In this document: positions 10,313 through 21,835 of the stretch, one piece after another
How the letters are laid out: each line of letters begins with the position of its first letter
Position numbering within the stretch: position 1 is the first letter of the stretch
Origin: Strigamia acuminata
Taxonomy: Eukaryota; Arthropoda; Chilopoda; Geophilomorpha; Linotaeniidae
DNA length: 64,000 bases
Assembly (NCBI GenBank): GCA_949358305.1
Contig: OX442315.1
Coordinates: forward strand, 34,436,427 to 34,500,426
Direction of reading: 5' to 3'
Translations under genes and position numbers: made by a program
Notes under the pieces: model-generated
What the model saw: the letters and a program-made list of their open reading frames with translations, nothing else
What the model was told of the DNA's origin: nothing
The model's database searches: none

Positions 10313-11850
10313 AACATATTAAATACTCGTTCTTTGCTTTTAGCGGTGGATGCCTTTCCTGCAAGCGTTATAAGCTATAATTTTTTTATTTCTCATATTT
10401 TTATTTTTATTTTGCATAAAATGGAATTTTTAGTGCATATTTTATAAAACGAATTTTACTTTGCATAAATATCCGGGGTCTAAACAATTGGTAGTTCGAT
10501 CCCCGACGTTGTAAACGCCAAAACGAGGCATAAACCACTTTAAAAATTTAAAACCCACTCTAGTAACCGCTTTTGATGTCCATTCTGTCTGTATATACAC
10601 TAGAAACAGCAAAGCAAAACTTTGAATGCACCCATTGTTAAATTGATTGGTTATTTAAGGATTTACATAAGAAATGCCACGTAATCCACGTGGAACTAGA
10701 AGACGAGATCGTGTTTCGCACTCGGGTTTAATGAATTGACCAAAGTCCAAAGGATTTATTATTCAAACACAATTTCATTAGGTAAATTGAGTTTTATCCT
10801 AACTGATTTAATAAGGGATATTTGACTCCATGCAAAGCGAGCAATTCCACTTGTTCTCTTTATCCTCTTGCTTATGCTCGTGTTGTTAAGCAGCTTATGG
10901 CGATTGTGCTGCGAGCCAGAAAACGAGCGAGCTGACTTCAGATCTCCTCTAATGATTACACATACGTGGAAAACACAAACAAGCGTTGAAATTGCGTACA
11001 AAGAGTAAACAAAAACACAAAAACTTGAATTTTTGACGAAAATGGATTTTATTGCATCGTTGGAAAAGTCCATTTCGCTTTGCTTGTGCGTTTCATCCTC
11101 CTCCAACCATTTTACACGTGACATTGGACATTGGAGAAATCCAACGTCGCTCACTTTTCTCGCTCGGGAAGCTTGATACGACGTGTTTCTATGGCAACGC
11201 CAAGCCTCTTGACAAATCCCTGGCAACGTGAGAGCCTTGCAGTGCCGCGCGTCTTCTTCATCTCTGCACCTCCACATCCTCAATCATCTTTCAGGAATTG
11301 TATAACATTTTGCAAAAATAATGTTTTTTTTTTTTTTTAAATAAAATAAAAATATTTTTTTAATGTTTTGTTTTTTTGGATTTTTAAATTTTTTTTTTTT
11401 TATTTATTCAATTGACTATGGATGAATTAATTTTTTGGAAAGGAAATGTTTTTTTTGTTTTATTTTTTTTAAAAAAGCTCATTCGATTGAGAGATGAGGG
11501 TAGAGCGGTCTTGTCTTCAATGAACGAAGGATTACACATGGGTGGGGCATGAAACTTGAGTCTGAGCTTCAAAGCTTCTCTAGGTCTTTTAGGATTATGT
11601 ACAAGCTTCGATTGTTGCTGCGCTCTGTTTTTCCTCCCTCTTTTATTTTTTTGGCTGGTAAGGTTTAGCATTACAAATATTGCTGTCGGATGGTTTAAAA
11701 AATTGGTTGGAATTAAAACGTAAAAATTGGTCGAATAAAATCTACCGTAGTTTACCGATTAAGAGTCGCCCTCGAATAGTAGCTGCGGCTGAGACACCGG
11801 GCCATTACTGGATTGTCTGACTGAATAAAGTTCTAGTTTGATTTGAATAA
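10313..11850. other. Non-coding; fragments of dispersed repeats
   Basis: A dispersed word set (TGCATAAAATGGAATTTTT, then CATAAATATCCGGGGT) at about 10,410-10,480 recurs at about 40,660-40,735. A second fragment, with TTTTGATGTCCATTC and GAAACAGCAAAG near 10,575-10,620, recurs near 27,680-27,720. The segment 10,840-11,290 is less AT-rich, with a 174-codon open frame on the minus strand that has no recognisable domain. Poly(T) runs occupy about 11,320-11,470. Confidence 0.4.
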
Positions 11851-12030
11851 ACGGTGGAGTGTTCGACTCCATTGGTCAGCTTGACCACTCGTTATTTTGT
11901 GACGCTACTTCGTGCAGCGCCACTTATTTTGTTCCTAATTAAAAACTCAGTTATGTTTATCCTTTAACCAACATGGTCGTTCTTTTGCCTACTCCATACA
12001 CATCCATGTACATCAGCTCAAGAAACGCAA
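11851..12030 (-). repeat. Dispersed module with hairpin and GCAGCGCCAC (copy 3, inverted)
   Basis: TGGAGTGTTCGACTCCA at 11,855-11,871 and GCAGCGCCACT at 11,914-11,924 are followed by AACCAACATGGTCGTTC. The segment is the reverse complement of 5,270-5,446 with few differences. It is an interspersed repeat. Confidence 0.8.
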
Positions 12031-14130
12031 TAAACGGAGTCATTCTTGCTCTCCTTGTTGCATATCGACTTGATAGTATCGTCTTAGGTGATATACATCT
12101 ATGTAGACAGATAGACCGTTTATCTCGCAGCCACATTACCTCTATATAGTTGCGTTACTTGGGAAGCCACGTAACAATAACATATTTTTGCAAAAGTACG
12201 GTGTTGTTTCCGTATTTAACCTAACGAACGATGAACGTACGCTTCGTTCGTGACGTTCGGACTTTGTTTGTTACGTTAAACAAATGTAAGAAACGAAAAA
12301 CCGGAATTGTAATTGCTGACAAAAATGGCAGATAAAATACGGTATTTTTTAGCGAGTGGGACCTGAAATGAAAAAGCCGGTTTGAGAAATAGAGCTGTAA
12401 CAGAAGAATAGCTTATATTTACTAAGCTTGTGCTTAAGAATTTGCATCTGTTGGAAGTGGAGTTGGGTTGGCCAAGTTGAGGTTTTCTCAGTTCATTAAC
12501 TTGTTGTGGTGGAATTTATTAAGTAACTAAATAGTAAATTAATTAAAAATGCATGAACTGTAGGAAATAAACATCATACCCAAAAAATTCTTGTCAGTTA
12601 AGTGAAGCAAACTAAATATCGGATTAAAAACTTAATTAAGAACGTTCGGTCTGTGAAAAACGTATATAAACACCTGGTGGTCATCCTGCATTACTAAAAA
12701 ATTTAGATTTATACGCATGAAATTTTTTATCAAAGAATTCTAGACGATTAATAATGCGCAAATAAATATCCAGAAATGTCAATCTGTCGACCAATTAAGT
12801 TGCATCAATTCGCGATAATAAACAAATTTCCGTCGCAACGAATTAAACTCAAACCACAACGACTCATTGCGGTATAACGTATCCAAAACATGCAGCAATT
12901 CCTTACATTTACAACACATTACAATCGTCGTGTGGTTAAACGTGGAATTTAAGGTTCCCATGAAAAACAAATGATAAATCTCCTCTTTTTATCGCATCTA
13001 ACAAACCCCAACTTTTATTTTTCCGTTTTCACCGGGCATAAAATATAAAGAGGGAAAAAAATTAGAGAGAATTGGAAATTATAAAAATTTTACGACAACA
13101 CTCGGCATTTGCCCGCGGGACTCGTCATTTGTCGGAACCGCTCGAGCATCCATCACGAGTGTCTTCCGCAACTGCCAATTAGGGCTTCCGGCCGAGTCGA
13201 CCCGTGAACTGATTTCCCCCATCCTCCTATCTGCAAAATTCTCATCTACCCTCGTCTCTCTTTTCCCGTAGTTTGGGAATAAAGGGAGGGCAAAAAGCGA
13301 GGATTCTTGAGAAATGTTGAAAAGGGGATGGAGACGCGTGACTAATAGCAGAATATGATTGATGGCCGTGTAATGTTAACATTTCAATATCCAGTTACGT
13401 TAAAAAAAATTGTTTGGCCTTAGATTTTACGGAAGGTTTACTCCAAACTCAAAGTTGCAGTGATTTTTCAACGAATTTAACAACTTGACGCATTAAAAAT
13501 GGTTTAAAAAGGTGTAAATTTATTCAAATATGGATTAATGTTCCCAAGTAACACGGATGGTAGAATTTATATCGCATCTATGTAACAAGTCTATCCACAT
13601 TCTATCTAGACCAATTATATAGATGCGAAGGAATTCTATGTGGAAATTCTATCGAAAAAGGAAATTAAACATAGACCGCTCTATCTCTTACTATGTACAT
13701 CTTTAATGCGGATGCAATATTGACACTCTATGTCTACATAGATGGTGACATTGTTCTATGTGGAATTTTCAATAAATCAAAATTTCGATTTTTATTTCAT
13801 TTTAATTTTTTTTTAAATTTTCTTCGAATGCTAAAAGAAATCTCGAATGACGTTTTTTGCAATTATAACTTGATGGAAAAGAAGGCCAAACGGTGGACTA
13901 GATTATCAGATGTTTTACATTGAATTAGCTAATAAGATATTTATTAAAAAGTACATATATTTTTCTTTTCAGAAATTTCACAGTTTGTAATGAACGTATC
14001 AAAAAAACCAAATTGCTGTTAATATGCGGTGTTCGTGGTCTAAACAGATTAATGTTTACGACATTACATTGATATCTTTATTTTGAATTAAATAAACAAG
14101 TGTAGAAAAAAATAAATATAAAAATAGTAG
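12031..14130. other. Non-coding; non-repetitive island at 13,090-13,290
   Basis: The segment is mostly AT-rich single-copy sequence. A CpG-containing non-repetitive island at about 13,090-13,290 includes a homeodomain-type CCAATTAGG and is a candidate regulatory element. TTCCCAAGTAAC at about 13,551 occurs inverted near 12,155, perhaps the end of an old transposon. CTATGTAGACA-type words recur in both places. No gene is recognised. Confidence 0.35.
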
Positions 14131-14215
14131 TTCTCATGTTATTCAATGGGAATGACGTCACGTACAAACACGAAACGAGTTTTGCATACGTTTTAGAGTT
14201 TTTGAATGCAGCTAG
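14130..14215 (+). repeat. Dispersed repeat carrying a CRE palindrome (copy 1)
   Basis: The segment contains AATGGGAATGACGTCACG (TGACGTCA at 14,153-14,160) followed by TACAAACACGAAACGAG and a stretch ending near GCAGCTA. Nearly the same 75-80 bp occurs at 35,860-35,937 in the LIM gene's intron 2. TGACGTCA is the cAMP-response element core. Whether it is used is unknown. Confidence 0.75.
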
Positions 14216-14280
14216 TGTTCAAGTTTAACGCTATTTTCACTTTGATTGAGAAACGCCACCATTTTTGTTGTTGATGAAAT

Positions 14281-14460
14281 TGGAGTGTTCTGACTCCATC
14301 TTCTTTTATCTGTTATTTTATGACAGCATGTTAATTTTTATCTAACCGACCGGCCGTTTCCTGACTTCCATCAAGCTGGATGGGTATGGAGTGTTCGTGC
14401 TCCATCCTTTTAATCATGTCACTACGTTAATTTGTGACGCTGCCTGTGCGCAGCGCCACC
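14281..14460 (-). repeat. Dispersed hairpin module, two tandem partial copies
   Basis: TGGAGTGTTCTGACTCCA at 14,281-14,298 and TGGAGTGTTCGTGCTCCA at 14,387-14,404 are followed by GCAGCGCCACC at 14,450-14,460. The second copy has the full hairpin-plus-GCAGCGCC layout in the same orientation as 11,855-11,924. The first has only the hairpin and a diverged flank. Confidence 0.65.
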
Positions 14461-14655
14461 TGTGTACTTTCACGTATTAAAACAACTTATGCAAATAAGC
14501 TCATCCCACACGCATCGTGTCTGACTTCAATCCTACTCAATCTTCACTCATCGAAATCAAGGAACACGAGGGTATACAACACAAATTGGATACTTCGATC
14601 GAATGTACTGAATCGAAGACATCTTTTCGATGTCCTGTGCTGTTTCCCACCTTTA

Positions 14656-15260
14656 AAGCCTAGTACTCATAACACTATTCCGTCCTTGGAATGGTAACAG
14701 GAATCAAAGTCTTAAGTTTCCTGTCAAGGGTGGTACTCATAAAAATATTGTTTAGACTCTGAATCACCCTTGCAAGTGGAAATGAATTGTTTCCGGCGAA
14801 AAATGTAATTGTTTCAGACTCTGAATAAGTTTTGTCTCCCCAGAATTCCCTTGTTTTTGATCTAAAATTTGCAACTGGTCACAGCCGGTTGCAAACAAAG
14901 ACACCCAACTACTACAATTGAACACGTTGTTTGTTGAAGGTTAGTAAAATTATATTTTTGCCTGCATTTCAGACCAAATAAATGCTTTTTTAATTGCAAA
15001 AAGACCAAAACTGATTTTAAAATTATTTAAGTCAGAAAAGTCGGACAAAGCTTCATTGCCATTGCCAGCCATTTGCAAAACAAGCAACAATGACACACAG
15101 TTTAAGAGTAGGGAAACTTTTTGGTGACAATTTCATGAGTACCACAAATTTATCAGACTCTGAATAATAAGAGGATAAAACATTCCGCTTGAAATGGTGC
15201 TGTTGAAAAATTAAGACTGTAAAAATATTTAGACTCTGAAAGCGTGTGAGTACTAGGCTT
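14656..15260. mobile_element. MITE family C (605 bp, short inverted ends)
   Basis: The left end AAGCCTAGTACTCA and right end TGAGTACTAGGCTT are exact reverse complements, flanked by TA on both sides. Several internal copies of AGACTCTGAAT lie near both ends (about 14,752, 14,816, 15,155 and 15,229), which suggests subterminal binding motifs. There is no transposase frame. Confidence 0.75.
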
Positions 15261-15261
15261 T

Positions 15262-15760
15262 AACGCCATTTTAGGTGTCACAAATTTTGAAAAGGTGTAT
15301 GTCCACAATACGTTTCCACTTTTGTCCACCTCTTATCTCTGGCAGTGCACGTTTATTCGATCCTCTCTCCTTATTCAGCCAAGTTTTTCCAAAATCTCGT
15401 GTGACATTTAATGGAGCCTTAACAGGGACCGGACCTGATACGGTCGTGTGTCTGACTAGTAATACAATCGATGCACGTGACCATGCACGCGTTGAGCGTA
15501 GCAGCCTTTCCCTAATCATTACAGGAAACGACTCGGCTCGTTCAATAGACACGCAGGCCGCGCGCTCACGAGGGGGCGCGCGCGTGTCGAATCTCGTTGC
15601 TAACAAGCGTCAGCCGAGCGTTTATACCGTGACCCCTGTGAACTTCCCCTCTTCTTTTCATTCCCGGCAAGAGTTACACGTGCGGGGGGAAAAGTTTATT
15701 CAGCGGACAAGTGGTTCTCACTGGATTCTCGTGTAATTGGCCGCCATTTTTGTTTGTGAT
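15262..15760. promoter_or_regulatory. CpG-rich island, possible promoter or enhancer
   Basis: From about 15,290 to 15,740 the sequence is non-repetitive and unusually CpG-rich (GCGCGCGCG near 15,580; CACGTG words near 15,677). Open frames of 111-153 codons exist on both strands, as expected when stop codons become rare in GC-rich DNA, and neither shows a recognisable domain. I read it as a regulatory island or a non-coding RNA promoter, with low certainty. Confidence 0.35.
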
Positions 15761-16304
15761 TTGTTAATGAAAGGATAATAAAAGGGGAAGACGAGTGGTT
15801 TCGAGTGCTTGCATGTTAGTTTTCGTTAAGTACGTTTTCAATCCCTTGAATTAAATTCTGAAGCAGTTTTTCAGTTGGGACCTGTGGCGGGGTCAGGGCA
15901 ATCGACTGATTTATTTCTACGTGATTTCCTTCTTTGGATGTTAATTTGGAACTGTTAGGAAAATTAATTAAAATTAATATTTGATGCCAGCGTGTGCGAG
16001 GCTAAATTCTTTCATTTTGTGTGTTGATGCTTTACTCTTTGGGTGTTGTTACACTTTTATTATTTTCGATTTTGTACTGGCGATGTATGAAGAAGCTAAA
16101 AGCTATAGTGTGTATTAAATCTACAATTGGTTCTATTATTCAACTACTTGACAGGAAACACTTTATTTTATCATTTTTGAACAGAATAAATGCATTACCT
16201 GGTAATAAATATTTAGAAATGAGTAAATGCATTTGTTCATTACTTTTTTCCAATTTATTCTGTGATCTGCACTGATATTAAATAATTAAATGACTACAAA
16301 TCAA
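15761..16304. other. Non-coding sequence, nothing recognised
   Basis: This is AT-rich single-copy sequence. An 84-codon frame at about 16,021-16,275 has no recognisable motif. Confidence 0.35.
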
Positions 16305-16870
16305 TTTAAATTAGGCCTAGAGATTAATTTTAGGCTTACAAATGAATTTACAGACCTAGGAATCAATTTAACAGGCCTGGGAATCAATTTAACAGGCCTG
16401 GGAATCAGTTTACAAATCTAGAAATCAATTTACACATCTAGAAATCAATTTACACATCTAGAAATCAATTTACAGATCTAGAAATTAATTTACAGATCTA
16501 GAAATCAATTTACAGATCTAGAAATTAATTTACAGATCTTGAAATCAATTTACAAATCTAGAAATCAATTTACAGATTTAAAAATCAATCTAAAGGTCTA
16601 AAAATCAATTTTGAGGCCTAAAAATCAATTTTAAGGCCTAAAAATCGATTTATACGCCTAAAAATCGATTTATACGCCTAAAAATTAATTTATAGGCCTA
16701 AGAATCAATTTAGAGACCTCAAAAACAAATTAGAGACCTCAAAAACAAATTAGAGACCTCAAAATCAATTTAGAAGCCTAAAAATCAATTTAGAGACCTC
16801 AAAATCAATTTAGACACCTCAAAATCAATTTACAGACCCAAAATCAATTTACGGCCCAAAAATCAATTTG
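16305..16870. repeat. Tandem array, 20-bp unit (AATCAATTTACAGATCTAGA)
   Basis: A 20-bp unit centred on CAATTTACAGATCTAGAAAT drifts along the array to CAATTTTAAGGCCTAAAAAT and then CAATTTAGAGACCTCAAAAT. The AATCAATTTA half is constant and the other half changes in blocks, which indicates local copying of neighbouring units. Confidence 0.9.
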
Positions 16871-17749
16871 CAGACCTATTATTTAAATACCATACAATAA
16901 CAAACAAAAGTATCAATTTTACCTCTAAAATCTTTGGTTTTAGCTATTTCTCGCTAAAATATCGATAGAATTTAACTAAATTAACAAAATTAACTAATTC
17001 CCATACCAAAATGTGCAAAATCTTCTACCAAACATTTTACAAAAATTCCACTCCAACCCACACATCATCACCATAATCACCTCATTTAATCTCATCAATT
17101 CTTAATATAGACTCATACTACCATAACTCCTGTTTTCGTCTCCACAGATTTAAAAAGAAAAAAGAAAAAAAGAAAAACTAATGGTTCCAATATCCTTGGG
17201 CCATAAAAATGATGGGCACTTGAGCAACTCGCCTCTCTCTCGTTTATCTCGAAAGAGGCGTGCACACACAATTGAGCATGCCCAGTGCGCATTGAAAAAG
17301 CAGTTCGATCAAACTTGTCTCTCTGTAGGCCTAACCCTCCCTCGCCGTTGTCTTTTGCGCGCGCCCCTCAGGTCGACCTCGTGGCCCTCACATCTCGATA
17401 AGATCTCAGTGGTGACAGATGCTGACTACTTGAAGCAGGCAGGCACTCAGTGTGAGCTCCATGATGTTCATTTGTCCGTGAAAAGAGGTGGCTTGTGGGT
17501 ATACTGCTCTGCTGCCCCCACCTTCGTTTCCAACGAAAGATAGAGAGCTAAACTTGAGAGGTTGATTCGGGTGGAATTTTGCATGAATATTGTGACAGCG
17601 GGTTCTCATTAGGCATTTGGTGCTTTACTATAAATGACATGTGCTGTCGGTTCTGAATGTACTTAGACGTTTGAGATTGCTAAAAATGGACGACAGGAGG
17701 CCGGATATGATTAAGTTGACCTGAAAAGGAGTAGAATGAGGATTTGTTG
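16871..17749. other. Single-copy sequence with GC-richer island
   Basis: The part at 17,180-17,620 is non-repetitive and less AT-rich, with CpG-containing words. It contains a 120-codon open frame without recognisable domain. It is a candidate regulatory island upstream of the LIM gene. The rest is simple AT-rich sequence. Confidence 0.35.
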
Positions 17750-18275
17750 GGTGAATTTTAGACGCAATGTAGGGTTTTTAGACTCGGGAACTGCTGTTTT
17801 AGGGTTTAAGTGGGGAAGTTAGTGAGTTTTAGATACATGGTTTGATTTTTAGACTTGTAAATGGTATTTTAGATTGTTTTATGTGGGAAAATTGGTGAAT
17901 TTTAGACACATGGTTTGATTTTTAGACTTGTAGATGTTATTTTAGACCGTTTCAAGTGGGAAAATTCACTTTTTTAAGGTGAATTTTAGACACAACGTAC
18001 AATTTTTAGACTTAGAACTGCTATTTTAGTGTTTTAAGTGGGGGGATCATGGATTTTAGACACTAGGTTTGATTTTTAGACTTAGAAATTGTATTTTAGA
18101 CCGTTTTAAGTGGGGAAATTCATTTTTTAGGTGGAATTTTAGACACAAAGTTTGATAACTTATAAATGTTATTTTAGGCCATTTTAAGTGGGAAAATTCG
18201 CTTTTTTATATGAATTTTAGACATAGTTCATTTTTTTGGACTCATAATTGCCACTTCAGACCGTTTTAAGTGGAA
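17750..18275. repeat. Long-period array (about 80-bp unit with ATTTTAGAC submotifs)
   Basis: Each unit carries GAATTTTAGACACA, TTTTTAGACTTG, TATTTTAGACCGTTTTAAG and TGGGAAAATTCACTTTTT. About six units are seen. It is a higher-order repeat built from shorter TTTTAGAC units. Confidence 0.8.
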
Positions 18276-18493
18276 AAATTTACTTTTTCGAAGCCCCTAG
18301 TCACGTGCTTAATACACCTTGTGGATAATCTGCCATTACATTCGACTTTCCACGACAGTTTCAACCCGAAAGCAAAAAATCACAAACGATTCGTCATCGC
18401 TCCAAAAGTGGAAAAAACCCATTTGTTTCTCAATGAAACGAACGCAAATTTTTATTCGCTAATTACTCAGACGGATCCACGAACAAACAACAA

Positions 18494-18534
<41 letters not shown>

Positions 18535-19744
18535 ATGAGCGCAGGCAGATGTTGTTTGCTCGCATCAATCAAACCATCACTGTGCAAAGTGCATCACTTC
18601 CGCTTGCCAATTCAACGCATTGTAAGCCTATTAAAGGATTAGAGGCCACGACAGAGCATTTCTGCATCATCATAATTATCACTCGCCATCATCTATCATT
18701 GCTGCAGCGCCAGCATGCGAGATTTGTCCTCTTTGCAGCGGCGATTGGTCGTTGCTCGGCACATTCGCACAATGGCTACGCCCAACACTCGCAGCTTGAC
18801 GGTTGCCATGTCGACCGACCGATCGCGATTAGCCGGTGGGAGGTTTTAAAAAACGTCAAAAATGACCCACCATTACATATTTTAATACCACTTTGGTGAT
18901 TTGTAGCTGCGATTCGGAGACAGGCGACATAAGCCACGTGCTGCGGGCCCACACACCGATAATGCAAAGATGGCGATCCATCACCGGTGCGCGCAAAATT
19001 AATTTATACGTCAGCGGAAGACGGTAGGTGGCCCCGAGAGAGAAGCGGACAAGGACGGCCCGCCGAGCTAGTCATGGTGGTCGTCGCGAGCATAAAGCCG
19101 TGAATCTCCACATTTGCCTATTTATTTACACATTTACGGCGTGGAATTTAGTAAAAATGCGCGTTTTAGGCCTAAATTTTGTCGTTTTTTGGGATTTTTG
19201 GTTGGAGAAATGGAAAAATTGAGCAATTAAATGGTTTTGAGTGTTTTTTTTTGGTTGGTGGTGTTGGTATGGAGCTATAAATTGTATTGTAAATGGATTC
19301 AAGTCGTTCCCTGCTGTCAATCAGCAGGTGGTCGCTCAAATTGTTTTGGGGTGGGCAAACACCAAGTGGATCATCTCTGCAGGAATATGGATGAGTTGTC
19401 GTTTTGTTTAAAGAGGTGGGTGAGACAAATCTCCAGGAGAGAGGAATTTTTCCCACACGTTTGTATGCACACGTTGGATAAGCCTAACCTTTTAGTCCTA
19501 TACACAATTGCAGCGATGATTGTATCTTTTGATGCTTCTGCCGCTTGTTTGTGTGTAATGTTTGGGAGAAAGGATTTCTTGGTGTGTGTGAATGGTTGTG
19601 TTGTGGCACGTTGAGTTTAATCAGTTGTTTTAATTGAGGTTGGTGTTGTGGAAGAGGTTTTTCGTTGATTTTAATTTAAGTGTCGGGATGGAATGATTTT
19701 TTGCGTTGATTTCAAGATAAAATGATGTTTCTCGTGTTTGTTTT
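18276..19744. other. Single-copy sequence; island 18,540-19,110; poly(A) run
   Basis: An A-run lies at about 18,496-18,530. The segment 18,540-19,110 is non-repetitive with CpG and several TF-like words (ATCGCGATTAGCC, CCACGTG) and is a regulatory candidate. The segment 19,230-19,620 shows a 127-codon frame with no known domain. No gene is recognised. Confidence 0.35.
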
Positions 19745-20150
19745 CCGGTGTGTTGAATTGGAATTAAATTGGTTTTCATTAAACAATTTTGTTTTTATTG
19801 AATTACATTGAATTATATTAAATTCTACGATTAAACAATTCTTTTTCATTGAATTAAATTGAATTATATTAAATTTTACAATTAAATAATTCTTTTTCAT
19901 TGATTTACATTGAATTGCATTAAATTTCATGACGAAATAATTCTTTTTTTTATTGAATTACGTTGAATTCCACTATAAAAAAATTATTTTTTATTGAATT
20001 ACGTTGAATTTCACTATAAAAAAAATTATTTTTTATTGAATTACGTTGAATTTCACTATAAAACAATTATTTTTTATTGAATTTAATTGAATTCCAATAT
20101 TAAACAATTCTTTTTCACTGAATTACATTTTATTTCACAACTAAATGATT
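19745..20150. repeat. Tandem array, about 40-bp unit (TTTTTATTGAATTACGTTGAA)
   Basis: Units share TTTTTATTGAATTACGTTGA, then ATTTCACTATAAAA and a variable linker. The copies are moderately diverged. Confidence 0.85.
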
Positions 20151-21079
20151 TAAATCCACCATTAATTCAAATTTTATCTCATCAAAAAAAAAATAAAAAA
20201 ATAAAAATAAAATAATCTATTTCCATCTTACCAAGAGTGATAAAACACGGAGAAGGGTAGTGCCCCACCAGATTGATTCGCCGCTCTTTTGTTCCGCACG
20301 AGCATATGGTGCACGGTGGTGGATGCATTTTCTCTAATGAAGTCATCATCGCATGCAAGCAACGCCATTGAAACCGAACCTGGTCACCGGATTAGATGCC
20401 CAATTGCACGAAACCCTCCACCTCTTCCCCCATAACCTTTCACTCCCCCTTCCTCCCCCCGAGCCCTGCTGTTCCACCTCTCGCCAACCAACCCCCCTTT
20501 TTAAGCACCGTTTAGAATGATGAAGAATCGCTGCAACAAAACGACATCTCTTTACTCGAGCACTTGTTTGCCCCGTCCGTCCCTGCAGTGTAAACTGATC
20601 AACTCGCTTCCACGTGATGCTTAGCTTAAACTCTCACCTTCTTTAAGCGTCGACAAAAGGTGTGTCAATATTGACCTGACCTGCTAGTGCATACAAGAGA
20701 CTTTTGTCCCTTTTGGCAGATTTGTTATGGCCCCAAGTGGCCTCCTGATCCCTCGTTTGTCTTGCTCACTTGATGTATTTGTTGTAGTTGACAAGTGCAT
20801 GCGCAGGTCTGTCTTTTTTTTCTACTCTTTTTCGCTCGTTTGTTTGTGCAGCACAACTTCAACGCAACTGTTGAACAATAATTAGAATAACACTTGAAAC
20901 AGTAGTAGGGCGAGGAGTGTAGGGAACTCACTCGAGGATTAGCAGTACTTGTAATGGCGGATATTTCTCCGCCTTTCGGGGTTTTGTCGCTCGTTATTAA
21001 TTTCAATTTACAAAATAATGGTTTAAATTTTAATCAGCATTATTTAAGTGTAAATTTGCATTGTTTTGTACTAATAAAG
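20151..21079. other. Single-copy sequence; regulatory candidate 20,230-20,720
   Basis: This is a non-repetitive, GC-richer block with CACGTGATG, GGTCACCGG and GATTAGATG words. There is no recognisable coding sequence. In a long gene-free interval beside a developmental homeobox gene it is a plausible enhancer, but nothing in the sequence proves it. Confidence 0.35.
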
Positions 21080-21835
21080 CAAATTTACTGTATGTATTGT
21101 ATATTTACTGTATATATTGTATATTTAGTGTATGTATTGTATATTTACTGTATATAGTGTATATTTAGTGTATGTATTGTATATTTACTGTATATATTGA
21201 ATATTTACTGTATATATTGTGTATATATTTACTGTATATTTAGTGTATATTTACTGTATATATTGTGTATTTACTGTATATATATTGTATATTTACTATA
21301 TATAATGTATATTTAATGTATACAATGTGTATATATTGTATATTTACTGTATATATTGTGTATTTACTGTATATATTGTATATTTACTATATATAATGTG
21401 TATTTAATGTATACAATGTGTATATATTGTATATTTACTGTATATATTGTATATTTACTGTATATATTGTATATTTACTGTATATAATGTATATTTAATG
21501 TATACATTGTGTATATATTGTATATTTACTGTATATATTGTGTATTTACTGTATACGGTCGAAACTCTTTATAACGAATCGCGATATAACGAATTATCGA
21601 TATTACGAATACTTAAAAATTGCTGGTTTGGTTGACTGACCATAGAACACATGTTTAAAAATTTCGATATAACGAATTTTCGTTATAGCAAATCGATTTT
21701 TCGGGTCCCTTGCGATTCGTTATAAAGAGTTTCGACTGTATATTGTAAATTTACTGTATATATTGTGTATTTACTGTGTATGTTGTATATTTACTGTGTA
21801 TGTTGTACATTTACACTTTTGTATTGCATATATTA
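21080..21835. repeat. Tandem array, about 20-bp unit (TGTATATTTACTGTATATAT)
   Basis: Units of TGTATATTTACTGTATATAT and TGTATATTTAGTGTATGTAT alternate irregularly. The array is interrupted by a pogo-like MITE at 21,556-21,738 and resumes after it. Confidence 0.9.
21556..21738. mobile_element. Pogo/Tigger-like MITE (183 bp)
   Basis: The left end CGGTCGAAACTCTTTATAAC continues GAATCGCGATATAACGAA. The right end is TTCGTTATAAAGAGTTTCGA followed by CTG. Both ends are flanked by TA. The CAGTCGAAAC-type terminus and repeated TATAACGAA subterminal motif are the usual signature of pogo-family non-autonomous elements. No transposase is present. Confidence 0.8.

Noticed and set aside
10490-10515. tRNA/SINE B-box-like GGTAGTTCGATCCCCG
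   Set aside because: No A box at the proper distance upstream and no cloverleaf can be formed.
10759-11283. 174-codon minus-strand open frame
   Set aside because: There is no recognisable domain, no codon pattern, and no splice partner or promoter. It is single-copy sequence that is merely less AT-rich.
12090-13785. Possible transposon bounded by TTCCCAAGTAAC at 13,551 and its inverse near 12,155
   Set aside because: Only about 12 bp is shared, no target duplication is seen, and the two ends point away from each other. Too weak to call.
15275-15736. 153-codon plus and 111-codon minus open frames in a CpG island
   Set aside because: Both strands are open because the segment is GC-rich, and neither has a domain.
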